Below are positions 51,601 to 59,627 of a stretch of DNA of 64,000 nt, in pieces (positions within the stretch are counted from its first letter, which is position 1; every line of letters begins with the position of its first letter). The stretch comes from Paenibacillus durus (GTDB taxonomy: Bacteria; Bacillota; Bacilli; Paenibacillales; Paenibacillaceae): the NCBI RefSeq assembly GCF_000756615.1, contig NZ_CP009288.1, forward strand, positions 434,001 through 498,000. Direction: 5' to 3'. Under the pieces are notes generated by a model, which worked only from the letters and a program-made list of their open reading frames with translations, was not told the DNA's origin and made no database searches. The translations under genes and the position numbers were made by a program.

Positions 51601-51972
51601 TCACAGCCGCCGCAGCTGCCGCTCTGCGATATCGCCGGCCCACGGCAGTTTATACCAGCTGCCTCTGAGCGCATGATACGACATCAGCAGCCAAACGCCG
51701 AAGCTGATTAGGAAGATGAGCGCTGCCAGCAGCGGGCCGATGAATGGCAGCAGAGTGGCCAGCACATGGCCGACCATAAGCGCGCCGTAGGCTAACAGCG
51801 ATTGAAGAGAGTGGAAGAGCACGAACCGGCTGCGCTTCTCAAGAGCGAGAAAGACGATGCCTCCGGCAAAGGGGAACAGATAGCACAGTGCAGCCGCAAT
51901 ATAATCTGGCAAGCCGACGGATGAACGAAAAGGGGACAAGGGCTTCACTCTCCTGTCATATGAACCAAGCAC
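51601..51972 (-). CDS. DUF4870/Tic20-like small membrane protein
   Basis: Up to 123 residues with about three membrane helices; AAALCYLFPFAGGIVFLALE and RFVLFHSLQSLLAYGALM are the DUF4870 hallmarks. The first codons are uncertain: the GTG at 51972 lacks a site, whereas a TTG 12 codons in is 8 nt after AGGAGAG, giving about 111 residues. Function of the family is unknown (Tic20-like channel fold). Separated from the lipid kinase by 95 bp. Confidence 0.8.
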   Translation of the reverse strand: MLGSYDRRVKPLSPFRSSVGLPDYIAAALCYLFPFAGGIVFLALEKRSRFVLFHSLQSLLAYGALMVGHVLATLLPFIGPLLAALIFLISFGVWLLMSYHALRGSWYKLPWAGDIAERQLRRL

Positions 51973-52094
51973 CCTGTGGCTTTGGCCGTTTTCGGGCGCT
52001 TCTCTATAACAAGATTATGAGCGGTCTGGACAAAGTATGAGCTCTGCCGGCTTGTCTTAATTAAGGAATGTTTCTGAAAATTTTCATGAATGGC

Positions 52095-52125
52095 TTGACC
52101 GATGGTCTAAAAACTATGGTATAAT
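52095..52125 (+). promoter_or_regulatory. Promoter ahead of the small 62-aa gene
   Basis: TTGACC (52095-52100) and a perfect TATAAT (52120-52125) are 19 bp apart, slightly long. The following ~400 nt carry structured RNA before the gene at 52525. Confidence 0.5.
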
Positions 52126-52524
52126 AGAACGTGTGTTCCGGGATATTCTGTCAATAAAGTTTTTCATGTGGACATTTTACAGGAAAGGTGTAAGTTGGAC
52201 CGGAATATGCTACAATAAAACGATAAAGCCCGAAAGGAGTGATTTAGAGAGACTTGGCTTTTCGGGTAATCACAATGTCAAGGTGTTAATTAATCGACAC
52301 CGGAAGCTCTCAGCCCAAATCGCGACGAACCTGCTTCACCGGTCCCTAAATACGCTGGCTTGGCTTTTCGCCCGGCTAATTAGCGAATGGATCGATAAAT
52401 GCAAGCGGCTTTCGAGCTTTTAACATCTAGAACTAGCCCTTGCATTTCGAAGTAACGGCGGACTTTTCATCATGCATTCTCTACAACGGAGCATTCATTT
52501 CAATGTTTTGGGAGGGAACTGATC
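52126..52524 (+). ncRNA. Long structured 5' leader of the 62-aa gene
   Basis: About 400 nt without a credible gene. Hairpins: CCCGAAA with TTTCGGG (near 52231-52266), and AAATGCAAG-GGCT with AGCC-CTTGCATTT (52397-52410 with 52435-52447), a 13-bp stem with one bulged C. An open frame at 52133-52423 lacks a ribosome binding site. No known riboswitch class recognised. Confidence 0.4.
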
Positions 52525-52713
52525 ATGGCAAGTAAAGGTCACAACGAAGTCAAGGAAAGTCTGCGGGAAATGACACGTATTTTCCGACCCAAGGATCCCA
52601 AGAAATTCGTCAAAGATTATGTCCGTAAATACCGGATTACAGGAGGCTATGAGGAAGAACTCACCATGGTCGTAGAGCATGAGCTGGTAAAGTTAAATTC
52701 GTCAGTCTCTTAA
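52525..52713 (+). CDS. Small conserved-looking protein (62 aa)
   Basis: A compact charged protein starting MASKGHNEVKESLREMTRIF and including FRPKDPKKFVKDYVRKYR. GGGAGGG lies upstream of the ATG. It seems helical, basic in the middle and acidic later, so it may be a nucleic-acid- or protein-binding small protein. A terminator follows directly. Long leader and tidy boundaries indicate a real, regulated gene. No family name. Confidence 0.7.
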   Translation: MASKGHNEVKESLREMTRIFRPKDPKKFVKDYVRKYRITGGYEEELTMVVEHELVKLNSSVS

Positions 52714-52745
52714 CTGTCTGTCTTTTCATCCGTAAGGATTTTATA

Positions 52746-52784
52746 AACCGTGATTTGCGATATCCGCAGAGAACGGTTTTTTTG
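52746..52784 (+). terminator. Terminator after the 62-aa gene
   Basis: AAACCGT pairs with ACGGTTT, with an inner GCG/CGC stem, followed by a T-run (52780-52784). Confidence 0.85.
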
Positions 52785-52894
52785 TGCATTCTTGCATGTA
52801 ATGGATTCAAACGATGAAAATTTGTCAAATGGATAATAGAGGGGGGATGTCATTGTAAGCGATTTATGTGCTTATTAATTATAATAGCGCTTTA

Positions 52895-52908
52895 CGAAAG
52901 CGATTGCA
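52895..52908 (+). promoter_or_regulatory. Candidate CcpA (cre) site upstream of ctaC
   Basis: CGAAAGCGATTGCA matches the cre consensus TGWAANCGNTNWCA at 12 of 14 positions. It lies about 50 bp upstream of the -35 hexamer of the cta promoter. Would link oxidase expression to carbon catabolite control. Confidence 0.4.
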
Positions 52909-52957
52909 AACGTTGATTTGACAAGCTTTTTTGACTTTGTGAAATAAATGTGAATGA

Positions 52958-52986
52958 TTGACAAAACAGGGGTTGAAAATTATATT
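52958..52986 (+). promoter_or_regulatory. Sigma-A promoter of ctaCDEF
   Basis: A perfect TTGACA (52958-52963), 17-bp spacer and TATATT (52981-52986), about 70 bp upstream of ctaC. Confidence 0.75.
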
Positions 52987-53055
52987 AATAGTGATTGTTA
53001 TAATTGACAGCGCAGGGCATGTAATCGATGAAATCGGAAAAAGCGGGGTTGATCG

Positions 53056-54102
53056 ATGATGAGAACGTGGCAGTCTGCAAGGCGGCTTCTTCCCCTGATC
53101 GCGGTTTTCGGAATGGTTCTCGCCGGCTGCGGCCGTGAAGACCTGTCGGTGCTTAGGCCGCAGGGTCCGGCTGCGGAAAGCTCGCTGGGACTGATGAAGC
53201 TCGCGATTTCCATCATGATTGTCGTACTGCTGATCGTATTTTCCATCGCGGCTTACGTGATGATCCGCTTCCGAAGGAAGCCGGGACAGAATGGAATTCC
53301 AGAGCAGACCCATGGCAGCTTCAAGCTGGAAGTGCTCTGGACGGTAATTCCGCTCATTCTCGTTATCGTGCTGGCGGTTCCGACGGTGAGGACGGTGTTC
53401 GCCCTGGGGGACAATCATTCAGGCGACAAGAACGCGATCAAAGTCAAAGTGACCGGCCACCAATACTGGTGGGAATTTGAATACCCTGATTACGGCATCA
53501 AGACGGCGCAGGATCTCATTATTCCCGCCGGCAAGGACATTGCCTTTGAACTGACGACAAATGATGTGCTGCACTCCTTCTGGGTACCTTCACTTTCCGG
53601 CAAAATAGACACCAACCCGACCGGAGCGACCAACCGATTCAGCTTCAGTGCGCCGAAGGAGGGCGTGTTCCGTGGCAAATGCGCCGAGCTGTGCGGACCT
53701 TCTCACGGATTCATGGAATTTAAAGTGAAAGCGGTTAGCAATGATGAATTTAATCAGTGGATAGAGGCGCAAAAAGCACCTGCGGTGCTTCCCGAAGATC
53801 CGGCGCTTGCTAAGACCTTTAAGGAGCAGTGCCTGAAGTGCCACGCGGTCGGCGATCAGGGTCTGTCGGTGGGACCGAACCTGACCGGCATCGGCTCCCG
53901 TGAATCGGTGGCCGGTATTCTGCTCAATGATGATACCCGCCAGGACGGCGCTCCCGTGGAGGAGAATTTGAAGACGTGGCTGCATGACACGCAAGGCGTA
54001 AAGCCGGGTAATCTAATGCCCGACCCCAAACAGGATATGGGCCTGAGTGACGACGAAATCGACCGGATCGCCGAATATCTGGCCGGCTATAAATTGAACT
54101 AG
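53056..54102 (+). CDS. ctaC: caa3-type cytochrome c oxidase subunit II with fused cytochrome c
   Basis: A 348-residue membrane-anchored subunit that accepts electrons. Lipoprotein signal peptide with lipobox LAGC (Cys ~22), two membrane helices (~50-75 and ~95-115), then a cupredoxin CuA domain with a Cu-binding His in DVLHSFW and the loop CAELCGPSHGFM (two Cys, His, Met). The C-terminal c-type cytochrome has CLKCH as haem site and a Met ligand in NLMPD. This fusion defines the caa3 type. First gene of the oxidase operon; the promoter is directly upstream. A short gap leads to ctaD. Confidence 0.95.
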   Translation: MMRTWQSARRLLPLIAVFGMVLAGCGREDLSVLRPQGPAAESSLGLMKLAISIMIVVLLIVFSIAAYVMIRFRRKPGQNGIPEQTHGSFKLEVLWTVIPLILVIVLAVPTVRTVFALGDNHSGDKNAIKVKVTGHQYWWEFEYPDYGIKTAQDLIIPAGKDIAFELTTNDVLHSFWVPSLSGKIDTNPTGATNRFSFSAPKEGVFRGKCAELCGPSHGFMEFKVKAVSNDEFNQWIEAQKAPAVLPEDPALAKTFKEQCLKCHAVGDQGLSVGPNLTGIGSRESVAGILLNDDTRQDGAPVEENLKTWLHDTQGVKPGNLMPDPKQDMGLSDDEIDRIAEYLAGYKLN

Positions 54103-54150
54103 TTACGGCAGCCCATACGGAAGCGGATCACTGAAAAGGGGGTACGAACC

Positions 54151-56061
54151 TTGGCTCAAGCAGCGCATACCTTGAAATCTCCGAAGCCTGCCGCGCACGG
54201 CGTCAAGCGGTATACCGGGCTGATGGACTGGATTATGACCGTCGATCATAAAAAAATCGCCATTCTGTACCTGTGGGCGGGAGGATTATTTTTTGGCATC
54301 GGCGGGATTGAAGCGCTCCTGATCCGGTGGCAGCTCATTAAGCCCATGAATGATTTTGTCGACGCCCAGACCTTCAACGAACTGATTACGATGCACGGCA
54401 CCACGATGATCTTTCTCGGCGTCATGCCGATTATCTTCGCGCTGATGAACGCGGTCATTCCGCTGCAGATCGGAGCGCGCGACGTTGCCTTCCCCTTTCT
54501 GAATGCGCTCGGCTTCTGGACGTTCCTGTTCGGCGGCCTGCTGCTTAACCTCAGCTGGATGATGGGCGGCGCGCCCGACGCGGGCTGGACGTCATACACG
54601 CCTCTGTCCGGTACCGCTTACAGTGGAACGCACGGCGTCGATTTTTACACAATTGGCCTGCAAATCGCTGGCCTGGGCACCCTGATCGGCGGCATTAACT
54701 TCTTGGCGACCATCATTACGATGCGCGCGCCGGGCATGTCATTTATGCGGATGCCGATGTTCGCCTGGACGACGTTTATCACATCCGCCATTATTCTGTT
54801 CGCTTTTCCCGCAATCACCGTCGGCCTTGTGCTGCTGACCTTCGACCGGATTCTCGGCGCGAATTTCTTTGTGCCTGGAGGGGGCGGAAGCCCCGTGCTC
54901 TGGCAGCATATCTTCTGGATCTTCGGCCATCCCGAGGTGTATATTCTGATTCTGCCAGCCTTCGGCATCATCTCCGAGGTTATTCCGACCTTTGCGCGCA
55001 AGCGGCTGTTCGGCTACAGCTCCATGGTGTTCGCAACCATCCTGATCGCGTTCCTCGGCTTCATGGTCTGGGCGCATCATATGTTCACGACCGGTCTCGG
55101 CCCTGTTGCGAACGCTCTCTTCGCTGTATCGACGATGCTGATCGCGGTCCCGACGGGAATCAAAATCTTCAACTGGCTGTTTACATTATGGGGCGGTTCG
55201 GTGCGCTTTGCTACGCCCAACCTGTTCGCCTCCGGCTTCATTCCGACATTCACCATGGGCGGCGTAACCGGCGTAATGCTAGCATCCGCGCCCGCGGATT
55301 TCCAGTTCCATGATACGTACTTCGTCGTGGCGCATTTCCACTACGTGATCGTCGGGGGGCTGGTGATGGGCCTGTTCGCGGGTCTGCACTACTGGTGGCC
55401 CAAAATGTTCGGCCGCATGCTGAGTGAAACTTTGGGCAAATGGACCTTCTGGACGTTCATCACCGGATTTCACCTGACCTTCTTCGTTCAGCATTTCCTC
55501 GGGCTGATGGGCATGCAGCGCCGGGTGTTCACCTATCTGCCGAATCAGCATTTCGATCTGCTCAATCTGGTCAGTACGATCGGGGCCGGGCTGATGGGTG
55601 CCGGCATGCTGCTCTTTCTGGCCAATGTCTGGATTACTTCAAGAAAGCCGATGGACGCTGGCGGCGATCCCTGGGAAGACGGCCGCACGCTTGAATGGAG
55701 CATCCCGTCGCCGCCGCCGGAATACAATTTCAAGCAGACGCCGCTTGTGCGCGGCCTTGATGCTTTCTGGAAGGAAAAGATGGCGGGGAACAAGGGGATG
55801 ACCCCGGCCGAGCCCATTGGATCGATTCATATGCCTTCGGCGACGCCGCTGCCGTTCATCATGTCGGTGGGGATCTTTATCGCCGGTCTCGGGTTTATGT
55901 TCAGCCGGGACCAATTCGTCAGCGGGTTCGTCAGCTTTTTGTTCAACAACTATATTGTGACCGCTCTCGGTCTGCTCATTACTTTCGGAGCCATGCTGGT
56001 GCGTTCGCTGTACGACGATCATGGTTGGCATATTGAGCCGGAAGAGCTGGAAGGAAGGTGA
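54151..56061 (+). CDS. ctaD: Cytochrome c oxidase subunit I
   Basis: Catalytic haem-copper subunit (636 residues, about 13-14 helices). Low-spin haem ligand His in TMHGTTMIF, the CuB His-Tyr element GHPEVY, the CuB pair WAHHMF, and the binuclear haem His together with low-spin His in VAHFHYV are all intact. The extended C-terminus beyond the 12-helix core matches Bacillus CtaD. TTG start with GGGG upstream. It reduces oxygen to water and pumps protons. Ends 7 nt before ctaE. Confidence 0.95.
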   Translation: MAQAAHTLKSPKPAAHGVKRYTGLMDWIMTVDHKKIAILYLWAGGLFFGIGGIEALLIRWQLIKPMNDFVDAQTFNELITMHGTTMIFLGVMPIIFALMNAVIPLQIGARDVAFPFLNALGFWTFLFGGLLLNLSWMMGGAPDAGWTSYTPLSGTAYSGTHGVDFYTIGLQIAGLGTLIGGINFLATIITMRAPGMSFMRMPMFAWTTFITSAIILFAFPAITVGLVLLTFDRILGANFFVPGGGGSPVLWQHIFWIFGHPEVYILILPAFGIISEVIPTFARKRLFGYSSMVFATILIAFLGFMVWAHHMFTTGLGPVANALFAVSTMLIAVPTGIKIFNWLFTLWGGSVRFATPNLFASGFIPTFTMGGVTGVMLASAPADFQFHDTYFVVAHFHYVIVGGLVMGLFAGLHYWWPKMFGRMLSETLGKWTFWTFITGFHLTFFVQHFLGLMGMQRRVFTYLPNQHFDLLNLVSTIGAGLMGAGMLLFLANVWITSRKPMDAGGDPWEDGRTLEWSIPSPPPEYNFKQTPLVRGLDAFWKEKMAGNKGMTPAEPIGSIHMPSATPLPFIMSVGIFIAGLGFMFSRDQFVSGFVSFLFNNYIVTALGLLITFGAMLVRSLYDDHGWHIEPEELEGR

Positions 56062-56068
56062 ACCGGAA

Positions 56069-56695
56069 ATGACAACGACGCATGCAGAATCGGTCCACAG
56101 CGGGCTGCCCCATGAACCGGAAAAAGCGACCGCCGAAGGCCGAAACAAAGTGCTGGCCTTTTGGCTGTTTCTCGGCGGCGAGGCCGTGCTGTTCGGCACT
56201 TTGTTCGCCACCTTCCTGGCGCTGCGGAATCAGACGAATGAAGGTCCGGCAGCTAATGATCTGTTTCATCTGCCGCTTGTTGCGGCGGCGACCTTCCTTC
56301 TGCTCGTCAGCAGCCTGACCAGCGTCTTCGCCATTCAGGCGATGCACCGGAACCGCCCGGCGCTGCTCCGGAATTGGCTGCTTATTACCGTGGTGCTGGG
56401 ACTGGGCTTTCTCGGACTGGAAATTTATGAATTCAGCGAGTATGTAAGGCATGAAGAGTTCGGTATGACGACAAGCGCGTTCAGTTCGGCGTTCTATACG
56501 CTGGTCGGCTTCCACGGCGCGCATGTCGCGTTCGGCATTTTGTGGATCTCATTGCTGATCGGACAGCTGGCCTATAAAGGGCTGACCGCAGTAACCGCGC
56601 CGAAGATTTATGTATCCGCCATGTACTGGCATTTTATCGACGTGGTATGGGTCTTCATCTTTACGGTTGTCTATCTGCTCGGAAAGGTGGGCTAG
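56069..56695 (+). CDS. ctaE: Cytochrome c oxidase subunit III
   Basis: A 208-residue five-helix subunit. FWLFLGGEAVLFGTLFATF opens the first helix, FHGAHVAFGILW is the conserved His-rich segment, and YWHFIDVVWVFIFT the last helix. ATG 56069 is chosen (GGAAGG upstream); the frame runs further back but overlaps ctaD. Length is typical for the five-helix form. It stabilises subunit I. Confidence 0.93.
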   Translation: MTTTHAESVHSGLPHEPEKATAEGRNKVLAFWLFLGGEAVLFGTLFATFLALRNQTNEGPAANDLFHLPLVAAATFLLLVSSLTSVFAIQAMHRNRPALLRNWLLITVVLGLGFLGLEIYEFSEYVRHEEFGMTTSAFSSAFYTLVGFHGAHVAFGILWISLLIGQLAYKGLTAVTAPKIYVSAMYWHFIDVVWVFIFTVVYLLGKVG

Positions 56696-56698
56696 GAT

Positions 56699-57022
56699 AT
56701 GGCCGCTGAACAGCATACCCGGGACCATGGCGTGAAGCGCCGCCACCGTCAGGAGGGCCCGCAGAAGCATATTTTGATATTCATCCTTTCGGCTGTGCTG
56801 ACGCTTATCGCTTTTGCGGCGGTGGCGGCCGGAGAGGTCAATGTGGCCTTTGCAGTCATTTTGCTGCTGGTCATGGCCGTCATTCAGGTCTTTGTGCAGC
56901 TGGGCTACTGGATGCATTTGAAGGATAAGGGGCATATGATGCCGATCATTTTCATTCTGGGCGGTTTCCTGATCGCCGGAACCTGTATCATCATGGCTAT
57001 GTACTGGGTTTGGTGGGAATGA
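56699..57022 (+). CDS. ctaF: Cytochrome c oxidase subunit IV
   Basis: A 107-residue subunit with three membrane helices of the Bacillus type. An N-terminal His/Arg-rich head (EQHTRDHGVKRRHRQEG) precedes helix 1; VQLGYWMHLKDKGHMMPIIF is the characteristic segment. Starts three bases after the ctaE stop. Last gene of the ctaCDEF unit before the repeat region. Confidence 0.92.
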   Translation: MAAEQHTRDHGVKRRHRQEGPQKHILIFILSAVLTLIAFAAVAAGEVNVAFAVILLLVMAVIQVFVQLGYWMHLKDKGHMMPIIFILGGFLIAGTCIIMAMYWVWWE

Positions 57023-57274
57023 AGGGGGATTGGCGGGCGAAGGAGCCGGCTCTTTTTTTCGGAGTGCAGCTCTGTCCGGGCTCTGCCGTCAAAGGAGTTA
57101 AACAAGCTTGCGAAAACAATAGGCGGGGCACGGAAAAGTGCATTTCGTAACCAGAGCTTAGAGGCTTTGCTGAGTCCGCAGGAGCCGGCAGTGGCCGGCA
57201 GGGGCCATAGTTCGGGAAAGCCTGAGCGATGACGATGACGATGACGCGATACGTGAAAACTGTTGCCCGGTTCG

Positions 57275-57475
57275 GCTGAACTGGAAATTCTCCGTCTTAA
57301 TTGAGGTCGACGGAGCTGGGATTTTGGATTATAGCGGAAAACCTCCGGTTTATTTCACTGGAAATCGAAGGTTTGGCCGTTTTCGCTTGAATGAGAGGGA
57401 GGAATTCCCGTTTAATAGCGGAAATCGTTCGAGAAGGCGAAATAAGCAGGAGGTTTTCCCTGATATTCGAAAGTA
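57275..57475. repeat. Second locus of the GGAAATTCTCC dispersed repeat family
   Basis: Blocks ACTGGAAATTCTCCGTCTTA, GGAAAACCTCCGG, GGAGGAATTCCCG and GGAGGTTTTCCC are arranged in both orientations. They match blocks in the 7528-7708 element. Intergenic, non-coding. Confidence 0.55.
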
Positions 57476-57484
57476 GCTTGGGGA

Positions 57485-58045
57485 ATGAGGTCGGCAGCTA
57501 CGACAGAGGTAGCAGGTATGCTGCGAATACGGGGAGTCGTGGCAGAGGTGGCGGGTATGCTGCGAATACGGCGTACGGCGGTAGAGTTAGGCGGGCGTAT
57601 ATGGGGAGCGGCGGCAGAGGTAGCGGGTATGCAGTCAATGAGGGAGTGGGTGTGCTACGGATTCGGCGAGCGGCGGCAGAGGTAAGTGAGGACGCTGCGC
57701 ATACGAGGGGGCGGTAGAGGTAAGCTGGTGTGGTGCGCATACGGGGAGTTGTGGCAGAGGTAGCGGGTATGCAGTCAATGAGGGAGTGGGTGTGCTGCGG
57801 ATTCGGCGAGCGGCGGCAGAGGTAAGTGAGGACGCTGCGCATAGCTGCGCATACGAGGGGGCGGCAGAGGTAAGCTGGTGTGGTGCGCATACGGGGAGTC
57901 GTGGTAGAGGTAGCGGGTATGCAGTCGATGAGGGAATGGGTGTGCTGCGGATTCGGCGAGCGGCGGCAGAGGCGGCGATTATGAAGCGAATAAGAGGGAG
58001 CGTCGAGGTAAGTGGATATGCTGCGTATTCGGCGAGCGCCCACTA
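57485..58045. repeat. Hierarchical GC-rich tandem repeat
   Basis: A core of 35-40 bp of the form GGCAGAGGTA...TGCG(C/A)ATACG is repeated throughout. Higher-order copies about 140 bp long begin GCAGAGGTAGCGGGTATGCA at 57614 and 57754, with a third (GTAGAGGTAGC form) at 57904 separated by 150 bp because a 10-bp duplication (CTGCGCATAG) was inserted. Flanking units at both ends are more diverged, suggesting recent amplification in the middle. Non-coding. Confidence 0.8.
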
Positions 58046-58128
58046 AGCCATGTACTGGCTTCGGGTATCCGCCAGCGCCGGGACAGGCGAATCATTGACG
58101 TACATCCTAACGCGGGGAGGCTTGAACG

Positions 58129-59037
58129 ATGCTCGGACTGAACGTGTTCAGCTTGGCCGATGTATGGAGCCCGTTGTTTCTGGCGGCGGTGCTGGTTGCG
58201 GTCTCCGGTTATTTTGTGCTGATCGGACCGTTGGCTGGCCGACTCGGGATGACGGCCCCAGCGACTATAAGGCAGCGGATCTTCTTCGTCGCCGGGATGG
58301 CGGCGCTTTATTTGGCCCAGGGCGGGCCGGTCAGTCTGCTGGGCCATCTGATGTTCTCTTTTCATATGCTCAGCATGGCGCTCTCCTATTACGTTAGCGT
58401 CCCGCTCATTATGCTCGGTATTCCGGCGGAGATGTGGCGGGCGGCGCTGCGAATCAATCCCTTCCGCCGCCTGTCCTTTCTGGCCCATCCGGTCACGGCG
58501 GCGGTGCTGTTCAACGGCCTGTTCTCTCTGTACCATATTCCGGCGGTCCATGACTATGTGATGCTGCATTTTGCCGTTCACCGGCTGTATTACTTTATTT
58601 TGTTCGCCGCTTCGGCCTTGATGTGGTGGACGCTGATCCATCCGCTGCCGGAGCGTGACCGCTGGGGCGGCCTGGCCAAGGTGGGATTTATCTTCCTTAA
58701 TATGGTGCTGCTGACGCCCGCGTGCGGGCTGATTATTTTTGCGGGCGAGCCGCTTTATGCCACGTACAGCGACCCGAGCGCCTGGGCCAGAGCGATGGGC
58801 TACTGCGTTTCGGGCGGAAGCGCGGAGCTGCTGCGTTCTTTTGGCGGACCGGCTTTCTTTGAAGTGATGTCCCCGAGAGTGGACCAGCAGGTCGGCGGTA
58901 TCGGGATGAAGTTCATTCAGGAAGTTATTTTTGCCTCCATGCTTGCTTCTGTCTTCTATCACTGGTATAAAAAAGAGAACGGGCAGGACGGCGACGAGGA
59001 GCTTCCGGAGTTTTCCGGGGTGAAAGCGGCGAACTGA
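58129..59037 (+). CDS. ctaG: Cytochrome c oxidase assembly factor CtaG
   Basis: A 302-residue membrane protein with about seven helices, the Bacillus caa3-type CtaG (not the Cox11 type). FSFHMLSMALSYYVSVPLIM, SLYHIPAVHDYVMLH and RLYYFILFAASALMWW show the conserved His that probably handle copper for CuB formation. GGAGG precedes the ATG. It should belong with ctaCDEF but is separated by the 1.1-kb repeat, so it probably has its own promoter in that region. Confidence 0.92.
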   Translation: MLGLNVFSLADVWSPLFLAAVLVAVSGYFVLIGPLAGRLGMTAPATIRQRIFFVAGMAALYLAQGGPVSLLGHLMFSFHMLSMALSYYVSVPLIMLGIPAEMWRAALRINPFRRLSFLAHPVTAAVLFNGLFSLYHIPAVHDYVMLHFAVHRLYYFILFAASALMWWTLIHPLPERDRWGGLAKVGFIFLNMVLLTPACGLIIFAGEPLYATYSDPSAWARAMGYCVSGGSAELLRSFGGPAFFEVMSPRVDQQVGGIGMKFIQEVIFASMLASVFYHWYKKENGQDGDEELPEFSGVKAAN

Positions 59038-59073
59038 CCTGTGCATCTGCCGGTGAGGTCTAGGAGGACGAAC

Positions 59074-59538
59074 ATGGATATATTCACAGTGTTTCCAACG
59101 ATCAGCACATCGTTCATCGTCATCAGCGCGGTGCTTGTGGCAATCGGCTGGGGACTCATCATTAAAGGCAAACGCGAGGCGCATAAGAAGACGATGATTG
59201 CCGCCGCGATTTTTGCGGTGCTGTTCTTTCTTGTGTATGCGTCGAGAACGGTATTTGTGGGCAATACGTCATGGGGCGGGCCGGAGAGCCTGTCGGGGCT
59301 GTACCATGTGTTTCTTATTTTTCACATTGTGCTTGCAACCGTCGCTGCCGTATTCGGCATTACGACGCTGACGCTGGGCTTCAAGGAGAAATACGCCAAG
59401 CACCGCAGGTGGGGAAGAGTCACCTCTGTGATCTGGTTCATCACGGCCATAACGGGCGTGGCAGTGTATGTGCTGCTGTATTTGATGTACCCGGGCGGGC
59501 ATACGAAGCCGGTGTGGGAAGTGATTTTGGGCGCGTAA
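59074..59538 (+). CDS. DUF420 membrane protein
   Basis: A 154-residue protein with four membrane helices. The conserved His residues in LYHVFLIFHIVLATVAAVFG and HRRWGR support the DUF420 family, which is found next to ctaG and resembles haem-copper assembly proteins. TAGGAGG lies upstream of ATG 59074. Runs 36 bp after ctaG, so an oxidase-assembly role is likely but not proven. Confidence 0.88.
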   Translation: MDIFTVFPTISTSFIVISAVLVAIGWGLIIKGKREAHKKTMIAAAIFAVLFFLVYASRTVFVGNTSWGGPESLSGLYHVFLIFHIVLATVAAVFGITTLTLGFKEKYAKHRRWGRVTSVIWFITAITGVAVYVLLYLMYPGGHTKPVWEVILGA

Positions 59539-59572
59539 AGGCGTCCCGCGGGGAAAGCTGTCCAAGAAGAAG

Positions 59573-59617
59573 AGGGTGTCTTAGAAGCCGTGTGAATGGC
59601 AGCTAAGGCACCCTTTT
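59573..59617 (+). terminator. Terminator after the DUF420 gene
   Basis: AGGGTGTCTTAG pairs with CTAAGGCACCCT (one mismatch) around an 18-nt loop, then TTTTG. Confidence 0.75.
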
Positions 59618-59627
59618 GATTGGTGGC

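Larger units (their letters stand above)
57023..58128. other. 1.1-kb gap of repeats between ctaF and ctaG
   Basis: The left part has GAGCCGGCTC and a T-run near 57040-57056 as a possible terminator. 57275-57475 carries dispersed-family blocks and 57485-58045 a tandem repeat (separate entries). Open frames in the tandem repeat translate to low-complexity Gly/Arg/Ala-rich peptides without ribosome binding sites, so no gene is called. Confidence 0.6.

Noticed and set aside
52133..52423. A 96-codon open frame upstream of the 62-aa gene
   Set aside because: No ribosome binding site, unusual composition, and it overlaps predicted hairpins of a leader RNA.
57391..57717. Gly/Arg-rich open frames in the tandem repeat
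   Set aside because: Produced by the repeat; several frames are open at once and none has a ribosome binding site.
57485..58045. CRISPR array
   Set aside because: Units are contiguous and diverge as whole units; there are no constant repeats with unique spacers, and no cas genes.
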